Shown one piece after another: positions 29,601-38,200 of a stretch of DNA of 64,000 nucleotides. The first letter of the stretch is position 1. Each line of letters begins with the position of its first letter. The stretch lies in assembly GCA_013407085.1 (NCBI GenBank), contig JACCGJ010005793.1, positions 1 to 64,000 of the forward strand, read 5' to 3'. The notes under the pieces were generated by a model. That model was not told the origin of the DNA. It did not search any database and saw only the letters and a program-made list of their open reading frames with translations. The translations under genes were made by a program, and so were the position numbers. The DNA is from Atriophallophorus winterbourni (Eukaryota; Platyhelminthes; Trematoda; Plagiorchiida; Microphallidae).

Positions 29601-29825
29601 GGTAGTGAACCACGTTTCTGTTATGGCAACTATGTCTGGGTTCGTTTCATCACAAATCTCGGAGAGTTCGTGCAGCTTATTGATCAGGCTGTTTGCGTTC
29701 GTATAGATGCACTTAATTGTGTTTTTTATGAGTAATGACGGGGTGTAAGCTGTTTGGTTCAACAATTTGCTAGAGAGACTTTGTGTGTTTGTATATAAAC
29801 AATCAATAAAGTTTGTAGTGTTCAT
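26678..29825 (-). pseudogene. CR1-like ORF2: endonuclease and RT, broken by frameshifts, one stop and a SINE
   Basis: The endonuclease (29825 to about 29000) shows CIYTNANSLINKLHEL, IVAITETWFTTS, DGGGAALYCKQ, ILIMGDFNLPQL, STLDLILTSDP and IGRSDHVVLEF. RT entry KKSPGPDEISPRLLKR is followed by a one-base frameshift in an eight-T run near 28221. In the next frame come YRSVTLLSSVSKVFERI and QHGFRRNRSCLTNLLTCLDD. The SINE (27805-28038) interrupts the frame, which resumes exactly as DAGGSIHACYLDISKAFDRV. The motif GVPQGS reads GVP-stop-GS at 27574-27585. The catalytic block VLFADDIKIW is intact. Another frameshift lies near 27165. It ends at 26678. Confidence 0.92.
27805..28038 (-). mobile_element. 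SINE-like element S inserted in CR1 RT gene, with target-site duplication
   Basis: A 234-bp insert is flanked by the 13-bp direct repeat CCACTACACTAGT at 27792-27804 and 28039-28051. Removing the insert and one repeat restores the RT reading frame through LDDLTSVVDAGGSI, which proves the insertion point. On the minus strand it starts GGTATGAAAGCACAAGCCTG and ends near CACATCAGTGCAC. The variable-length target duplication suggests retroposition. No convincing Pol III A and B boxes could be seen, so its origin is open. Related copies: 21930-22500 and 22530-22612. Confidence 0.88.
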
Positions 29826-29836
29826 ATCATGAGAGG

Positions 29837-30830
29837 TTATTGGGGGTCCGACTCTGTCAGAGCCGGAATGCTCACGTTTTTTTGAAGTGGCGCATGAGGT
29901 TCCAATTGAACTGTGACACTTGGCGTAGGTTGATCAGTACTATCCGTTTGCTGAATTTCGGTTTTGATCCTGGGCAAGCTTAACTTTACGTTTTGGGGTA
30001 GATATCTTCTGTTTGACTTCCATTCGCGTTTGACATTATCGGTCATTTCGGTTGTCAAAAAGGTTAGCTTCAGAGGGCTAGGACCTTGCCCTTTATAGTT
30101 TGTAGACATCGGCATCCTGAAAGTGCTTACAAGTATGGATGTTTTAACGCCGATCTTTTCAGCTAGGTATTTCCACTGTTTGTGATCGTGCTCAAACTTT
30201 TGAGAAGGATCGTCTGCAGCGTAATCTGGAACACCCAGAAGTACAATACTTCTTGGATTATTTTCCTCTCGATATTTCGTTGTCGTCCTTCGCTCCCACC
30301 ATGGTAGATCCGGAAGGATACGACTTGTAGAATTGGAAACATCTCTAAGCTTGTAAGCATTTAAAAGTACGTTTTCCACATCCTCAGCTGATTTCAACGA
30401 AACTTTTAAAAGACGTGGATCATTTTTGCGGGGGGGAATTCATGTGACGGCGTAGCCGAACAATTGATGAGGGGGTAACTGCGGACAGTTTCATCTGACT
30501 ACACAGATTAAGCCACTCCACTAAGTCGTGCTTCTGTTTGGCTTCGAATAGCGTTTCCTGTGACTCGGTCACGTTGGTACATATCACACCGAGGTTTATA
30601 CGTGTGGGTTTTGGTTTATAGTTTGAGTCCGTGTTTTTGACGGTGGCTATGTGGATTTCATTCTGAATTCTGTGACATGTGTGCAACGCTGATGAAACCG
30701 TTTTAGTTTTGGTCAGATTTTGCGCAGTTATCTGGGCAAATGTCGGCCTGCTCGAATGTGACAAATTCTCTGTTGAATTTTCGGTAGTGGTCTCTGAGTG
30801 CGGCAATAATGGTATTTTTGTCGCGTTCAT
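29837..30830 (-). pseudogene. CR1-like ORF1 (one homopolymer frameshift)
   Basis: Two open stretches, 30830-30420 and 30397-29837, join across a one-base shift in a seven-G run at 30430-30436, giving continuous PPRKNDPRLLKVSLKSAED. The N-terminal third is Thr/Ser/Asn-rich. The middle has KPTRINLGVICTNVTESQE and VEWLNLC. The C-terminal part matches the ORF1 at 14871-15383 (LPDLPWWERR, SIVLLGVPDYA, STNYKGQGPSPLKLTF). No CCHC knuckle was seen. The family role is binding element RNA. Confidence 0.8.
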
Positions 30831-30840
30831 TATGCGTTCA

Positions 30841-31194
30841 TTAAGTGTTTTTAGGCTGGATTCTTAGCCATTTAGACGTGTCTCGATTGTGTTATCAGTG
30901 GTCTTCGCTTCGGTAGATGTCACCTTTGGTTTGTTTCTGCAAACTTGGCAAACATGACAGACGCTGGGACGAATGTCTCCACCAATATTCGCTACCAGTG
31001 GACGAGTTTCCTCCTTGTGTGTATTCACGTCAGTTTAATACAAGTGAACACGTTCCAGGTCAGTTGACGCAGCGGCCCACATGCGTACAAGTACATAAAT
31101 AACTAGGCTATGTTAAAGCTTTTTTGAAGAAAAACAAAATTCTACATAACCTTTAGGTATACGGTGAATAACAACTATTTACATTCGAATCTGT
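30841..31194. other. Unassigned interval
   Basis: 5' flank of the CR1 and sequence before the Penelope fragment. A small plus-strand open frame at 30917-31102 has no recognisable motif. Confidence 0.3.
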
Positions 31195-31390
31195 ACCGAG
31201 TGCCAGGTTGTGGAGATTTCTGTCCCATCCACCTTATTGACCGCCAGTCGACCTGCCTTGGTAATTTCGACCGCCTCCGCATGTAGGCGTTTGCTATACG
31301 GTTTAATACCGCATCTAAATATTTCCGCATTGTCTAGATCGACGCAGTGACCCTTATCTAAACCGTACCCGCCACGATGGATGGATTCAA
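31195..31390 (-). pseudogene. Penelope-like element, GIY-YIG endonuclease C-terminal fragment
   Basis: One uninterrupted minus-strand frame gives GYGLDKGHCVDLDNAEIFRC, then KPYSKRLHAEAVEITKAGR and NKVDGTEISTTWHSVQ. The GH-x-VDL-x-NAEI block, the Arg/Leu/Glu helix and the N-x-x-DG-x-x-x-ST-W end are the same as in the 23041-23270 fragment. They are typical of the endonuclease end of Penelope-like retroelements. The rest of the element is not recognisable on either side. Confidence 0.7.
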
Positions 31391-33944
31391 TCGCTTAGCT
31401 GATAGCATTGTTCTCAATTTGAACTTTCGGCCTTAAGCATTTTGATTCTTGTGATTGACAATGGTTCTTTATTGACTAAGATATTCGTCAAATCATTTAA
31501 AGTATCTCGTTTGCGCATGCCTCTCGGTCAAGAGTTAGCTAGTTATTATCAACAAAGTAGTTTCGAATCGCGATATAAAATGTAAGTGTGTTTTGAAAGA
31601 AAATTTTTTCTGAAGTTCACCGCTGATCAGGCTTCGTCTACAGCCATGTTTTAAGATGTCACAAGTTCTATTCCATTTATATAGAATGTAAACTTAAAAT
31701 GTAAATTTGGAGGAAATAATTAAATTGTCTTCGGCTGTGTTATACTAATATTAGTAAATGTTTTCAGCGATATGGATTTATAAACCGATAATCACAAAGT
31801 TTAACCGTTATATCTCGACTGACGTGATCAGTGATAGTTGAAAAACCATTGAAATCAGTCCGGTTGTTGGAACGTCGGCAGACATTTTTGCATTACAGAG
31901 AGTTGAATAATCGGAGATTATAGCAAAAATTACTTTTGTAACTAGAATAATTAGCAATTTGCTTACCAAATGCAGCTCTCTTAATTTAATGATGTTTTAT
32001 GATTAAATATTAGAATTTTACACGAGTAAAACTATCAGTCACTAAATGTCAAATTGTGCATCCTGAACTACGAAAATGCGCTTGGTGGTGTACATGGTGA
32101 AAAATTGGTGAACCTATAAAACACTTTCATTGCTTTGAGCATCATCAACTGGATATGCGGATGCATTGTGGATAAATCACAACATTTGTAGGTCAATGGA
32201 CTGCTTCTTGTCTCGTTTCTAAATGTGGAAACAATTCTTAAATTTGTGATCGCTGGTGAGTTTCCAATTCAACATACCTAACTGCACTTCCACAGCATAC
32301 ATATTTACGAATATAAGGTAGTCATTGAGGTACTTTGACCAGGTACCGCTCTCCGAATACACACTCAAAAACATTAGATGTTAGGGTTTGAAGAAAGTTA
32401 CATATTTTGAATTCAGGAAACATGTACAATACCAGTCTTCAATAATCCGCGAGATTTAATAACCAACAACAATCTATAATCACATCTGGATAATTTCTTT
32501 GATAAAATCTTGACAGGTATGTAGATGTTTTAATTTCTGTTAAGTCAGCCTTGACTTATTATCCTCAATCGATCGTAACTAAATTTTTTAGAGCTTACAT
32601 CAGCTTGTATTCCTTCCAAATAAAATTACTTCTCGTGACATCCGCGTTTCATATTTTACTCAACCTAAATAGTTTATCTTGTCATTTGGAACGAAGATGT
32701 TCATCCTACAGGCCTCAACGTATCTCACAGGAGATAATGATTCAACCTTCAAGCAGAAAAACAATTTTGGAAATTTATAATTGCACATCTTACTTCCATT
32801 TTCTAGTTTATTTTGAAGGCATTTTATCTTCTCTAATTTAAGGTATACTGAATTGATCAATCGAGAACTTTATATATTTTACAGTGCTTCTCATTTAAAA
32901 TCTAAAGTGAATGATACGTTTGTAGTCATTAATTATCAAGAACATTCTTGCCTAGCTGACAGGTTTATGTTTTATTGTATGCGCTCAACTCCAGGTAGAT
33001 ATTTAGAGCACGCAAATTGATCTGGGAAATATTGAAATAATACACTTGATAGAAATACCCAATGCCGCAGAAATTTGAATTCTGCCCATACATTGAGACT
33101 TAGAAGATATATGACATAACACTCATTAAAAAGCATCGTGTAAAAATGTTGATCAAAGTTTATTGAGATAAATAAACATTTATTAAGAAAATGCCATAGA
33201 ATTGGATAATATAAAGTTGGTTAGAAAAAAAAGAGATGATTGACCATTGACTGTTATTCCAGATTACCATTGACGGATTCCGTGAATCGTATATCTCTCG
33301 ACAGCCGACAAAGAAAGCACGGGGCACAAAAAAATGACACACAGCAATCCGTCAAAATCGAACCCTGTGGATGCACAATACATTTAGAAATGGACTTTCA
33401 TTAACAACGAAAATTGATTGGTCACATAAATAGGATAATATATCATGGTGCAAATAATATTTTTTATTGGGGCGATGTTTATGTACTCGTGTGAGGTGGT
33501 TATCTTATTTTTTATACATTCACGTCCCACTCTGTTAATTAACTTAACGACGTGCTTCTTTCTTTCTTCATTCAAAAGGTTATTATGTCACAGAAAGACA
33601 TTCGTACAAATTTGAGTGTTTGATCATTGCTAGTGAGAAATTTAGAGGTACCCTCAAAATTGTTTGTCTTTCTCAGCAGGAATTGCAGACTCATAGGCTA
33701 AAGTTTGTCTCCAAGTTCAATAACAAGAAGTGGTTACATTGTTAAGATAGTGTCAGTACTCAGATGTGGTAGGCAATTTAATTTGAGCCCGTTTACTTGA
33801 GATAAATTATTCTAGCAACTTGGACACTCAAAATGATCGACCTGCATACAATTTTAGCAACCACGAAACCGGTGTAAATAATAAAGATATCAAATCGAAT
33901 TTAAAGATAAAGCCGTTATTGATATTCTGTTATACGTGAAAGGG
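31391..33944. other. Non-coding interval, nothing recognised
   Basis: AT-rich sequence of about 2.5 kb. Open frames here are short, lack motifs and have no paired splice sites that I could support. If the helicase gene continues, its next exons could lie here, but no GLDIP or HRIGRTAR coding sequence was found by eye. Confidence 0.5.
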
Positions 33945-34420
33945 ACGGATGAGTAGTCACGAACATGAACAACATATTCTCCAAAAAATCGATTAAAACA
34001 AAATTGCCTATTAGGTCTTATCAGTGTCGGCTTAAACTGTTTAGCATGGGAAGTCCGAACACGGAGATCTGCTCGGTTGAGCGACCACAACTGAAATTGC
34101 TGGCTCCTTCTGGACTGGTAAGCCAACAAAAGTTACTCAAACGTGCTAGTCTGGAGAAATAGTCATAAAAGCCTGATTGCAATCGGTTAAACGGTGGACG
34201 GTAGCCTGGGTCGTAGGGTTTGGGACTACAATGGTGATGCTTGGGGCTTAGAATCCCACCCTAAGCGTAGAATAGGCGCTACTAAGAGCGAAACGCGAGT
34301 CCAGTGCTTCCATTATGGACCGTCGTGATCAACCTTGTGAATCGTTCGATGGGCTTGACATGGATGAATAGTCACAAACAAATAAAACATATACTCCAAA
34401 ATTCGCTTTAAAGAGATTGT
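33945..34420 (+). repeat. Family A hammerhead repeat, about 415-bp unit and start of a second
   Basis: The unit begins GGATGAGTAGTCACGAACAT at 33947 and starts again with GGATGAATAGTCACAAAC at 34362. In between lie AACACGGAGATCTGCTCGGT, ACGGTGGACGGTAGCC (A-box region), a decayed B box and the tail CCAGTGCTTCCATTATGGAC. It parallels 61330-61800 throughout. The hammerhead at 34284-34306 has lost CTGATGA; only TAAGAGC, GAAA, CGCGAG, TC and CAGTGC remain. Confidence 0.88.
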
Positions 34421-35281
34421 GTCACATGAATCATGGTCAAATCACGTTTCAGGGCGTAATGTCTATAATGTTGTCGACCTCGATAAGCGTGTCGGCCAAA
34501 GATTCATTTCCAGTCATCAATTGCGATACGAGTTACACCTCGATGACGTTCCGCAAACACGTTTGGGGTGAAATCTCTACACTAGTCAGATCAAAGTAAA
34601 AAGCCGGACATCACATAGTGAGTTCGCACTCCATGATTACGAGATACCCCAATGAGATACATCGGCGTTGGTTTGATTCTCCCTCACGTGATTAATAGAC
34701 GGTTAAAAAATTATCGCTCTCCTACCAGTTAAAAATGAGAGTTTGTAAACAGTTGACGGGTATTCATGGGCGCGTGATTCGCATCACAATAGACGGCGTG
34801 ACAAAAAATGGGCTAGATACGTGAATGAAAATAGAAAGAGTGTCCTTAACGACGAAATAGACCTTACAACCGGATATATGATTGAATTTTGAGTGACCTG
34901 AAATGATCCCACTACATTCACACACGTCGCTATTGTTTAATTAGACTGAATATATTCGGTTGAAACAAAAACATGCCATTTCTCGATAATATGAGATTTT
35001 CGATTAATCCATGTTAAAATTCATTACCCCAAAATTATTTACATGTAATTTTCAATATGCCGTTAGTTAAACTTTAGGATATTCTAACTGGCAAATTAGA
35101 ATCCTTGCATCTTTGAGTGTATGTGAACTGTTCGTAAAACATTTCACACAGATTTCCCCCCCCCCCCTCTCTCAAGCGTTGCGCGAAAGCTGTACACAAT
35201 ATTCATTCATGGAATTTCCTTAATCAAATACATGTCTAAAGTTGTATTCGACCAACAATAGTATCATTAATGTCAACTTAC
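34421..35281. other. Unassigned interval with C12 homopolymer
   Basis: Nothing coding recognised. A run of 12 C at 35156-35167 is followed by CTCTCTC. The third exon of the minus-strand PLAC8-type gene should lie left of 35282, but it was not recognised here. Confidence 0.4.
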
Positions 35282-38200
35282 TCGGATGCGTTGACGTCCA
35301 CGATGTTGCACGGCGAGAACAAACGCAGCGTTTGGGATGCAAATTGGAATGCAGCAGAACTCTTTCATACGTTTGGCGATGCGACATAGTTGACAGCAAT
35401 AGCAAAAGCACGTCAACGCAGCTATGATATACAAGAACAAGCCGGGGTGGACCATTAGTACATAGAAAAACAATTTCATTGTTTTAAAAAAGGTATGAAA
35501 AATGATTTGATATGATCCGATCGCTTTCATTCAAGTTAGGTCAATTTTAATTTAGTAGTATGTATCATTGGAATTTTCTCATTCATTGTTACTGTTCAAT
35601 TTCTTAAATATGTACTGGCCTGCCATGGGCGCACTTTCGTTGAACGAAACTAATCACATAATGTAAAGATTCCGTATATTATATCCTCAAATTCACGCTT
35701 TCTAGACCGTGAATGTCTCAATATGAACCTCACCCCCTTTTCAACTCGGCTTATGTCAACAAGTGCTAATGCCGCTTTCTTTGAATCAAGTGACCGAATT
35801 TCAAACTTAAAACAAAAAATAAAATTCAAACAAAAATCTAACGGGTCAAGGTATCAAGGAAACAAAATGAAGTTGGATAGTCCACAGACTCAGCGAACCT
35901 ATCGACAGTGTCACCGGAAATTGTGCAGAGATTCAACAATGTGTGATATTCACGAGCTTTTGCGTGAAATGCAAGATACCAGCACTTCACAAGTACAGGA
36001 ATCGTCGATTTGATCAATGACTACAATCTCCAACCTGTAATACTTGATGTTTTTGAAGGATTGCACGAGAATGGTTCAGAGAACAACATTTAAGGAAACA
36101 CAAGAAGAATGCAAACGTCAACCGATATCGAACAACGTGCAGTTTGTCAAGATTTGTCAAGTGAGGCAAATGTAGTGAGGGCTTTAAATGAACCGTGTGC
36201 AACGAAATCGAACGATAAATCAAATCAAAATGACAACCGGTACAGAAACGTTGAGGACGGAGTTGTGATCAGGTCATTTGTCAGTATGAGATAGATGGGT
36301 GAAGTTGGCAAGATCAAACATATCAAACACATGTGCCCACACACAAGCATGCATTTCCATCACACACACTATCCCTATCTGATGAGTTCAAACAGCATGA
36401 AACCGGTCGTGGGTTGTGTGATGGAAATGTATGTCAATGAGGAGGAAAGTGTGTTCTATTGTTCATTGTTATGTGTATCATCAACTAGTTTAACCAATCG
36501 GATTTATCTTTTGTTGGCGAATCGTTGGTGAACGTTATTCGTTTTTGAAAGGGTGACATCGAGAATGAAGCTTAGGTGTGTAATTTTTAAAAGGTTGCAG
36601 CTATTGTCCCCAAAGACTGCGCAAGCAACGTAATGGATGTTAAAGTAGGGAACACGATTTGTTCTCGAATGATCTGACGCAATCTTCAAAGTCTTCTAAA
36701 GTATGATCATTCGCGAAAGCTTTGCCTAATCAATTATTCAGATTAATTATTAAAATTATTGGACTAATTCGTACTCAAGCTGCGGCTAGATAGTGACAAT
36801 GTTTTATCCCAATTTTGTCTCTACCCATTTAACGACTGGATGGTTTGTAATAAACCTTTCGACTTAAATGTGTACGTGTTGTTCAGTTAACACTGCACGA
36901 TCATTAATTTGGCCATCATTAATCAATACAGTCTATAAAGCCAGGTGTACAATATTACTAGACATTTCTATCTGAATTTAAGCATCATAGATTTATTTCT
37001 GTTCAAAATAAAGAACTAACAATGTTATATAAAAACTTGCTTCCCAAACCACCAGATATATTCAATGGAATAACTACATATGTACTAATAAATTTAAATC
37101 TCGAGAGCTCATGTTTGAATGAGATCAGACGTGTCAAATATTGTAAAGCAAATCAGACACGAGGTTCAGTAACATTGAATTTTGTATGTAATAACATGAT
37201 CAGTAAGAAGCAATGTTTTCAAAAGTAATGGTGAGAAATATCGTTATTTTATTGTATCAACGTTGAAGTTTATTTTGAAGTTGGAATAATTTTGTAATGC
37301 ATCGGTAAGAGCAGTTAATTGATAACGTATCGTTTCTGACGTTACCAATAAACTGCTCTCACCGATTCATTACAAACTTTCTTTTTTCATGATTATGATT
37401 CCCCGATCGGTCATGAACATTTTCCACGACATTACAATAATTTAATTCTCAAAATTTTAATCTATCTAAGTCGATTGTAGTCAGTGGTTTTTGAGATTTT
37501 TTGAACTGTCTGTCTCAAGTAGGTTCCATATTTCGGAACTGTTTTCGTAATTTTCGTAACAGGGGTCGACAAGTTCCAATCTTGTTAACGATTTCTCCCT
37601 TGTTTTATGCCAAGCGGTTCCTGATCGTACTGTCCGTAACTGATAGACAGCAACAAACAGAACGAAAGGGGCTGCGTTGTGTAAATGATGACAATGCTTG
37701 CAAATGCGCGTTTTTGCTGAAAACCGATGGGTTTAATCTCTCGACATGTATGCGGGCATATGTGCTCAAACAGAATGCTCGTTCTGACCTTATCCAAAAG
37801 TGGCACAAATGTTCCAACCTTAGGTTACAAGGCCTGCTTAACAGTAAGGCCTATTAAGGTTTGAAATGAAATATTTTCCATGAATTATGAACTTTTTCAG
37901 CAACAGATTATAGCATCCCTGAGTTATTTGGCGATTACGATTTGAATTATTTTCAATTTAATTACAATTGCATATCCACCAATTCGAAACTGTTTCATAA
38001 AAATCACATCACATTCTACTAAGAATTAATTCAAAAATTTAGATGTCAGAATTTACTACTTCGTTATAACAAACAGTTTTAAACTCTCAGAAGTACTGTA
38101 CAGAATTGTAGAGTGAAAAATCGCAGATTATTTAACAAATGAGAAATATCTTATAATTTCAAATTATTTCGTAAAGTCGAAAGATCATCGGAAGTTTTGA

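Larger units (their letters stand above)
26640..30840 (-). mobile_element. CR1-like LINE, nearly full length, with nested SINE
   Basis: On the minus strand this has ORF1 (30830-29837, one frameshift), ORF2 (29825-26678, several lesions) and a short 3' UTR ending in CACATATACAC-type tandem repeats near 26625-26640. A SINE of 234 bp is inserted in the RT region with a 13-bp target duplication. This is the most complete old CR1 in the window. Its protein blocks match the fragment at 3-789. Confidence 0.9.

Noticed and set aside
35156..35175. C12 run as a regulatory element
   Set aside because: A plain homopolymer next to CT repeats; no supporting context, and possibly an assembly-length error.
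36295..36531. Plus-strand open frames around family B copies (36295-36531, 55451-55735, 61125-61936) as genes
   Set aside because: They lie on the dispersed hammerhead repeat, and the same sequence appears elsewhere in other frames and on both strands. They are not coding.
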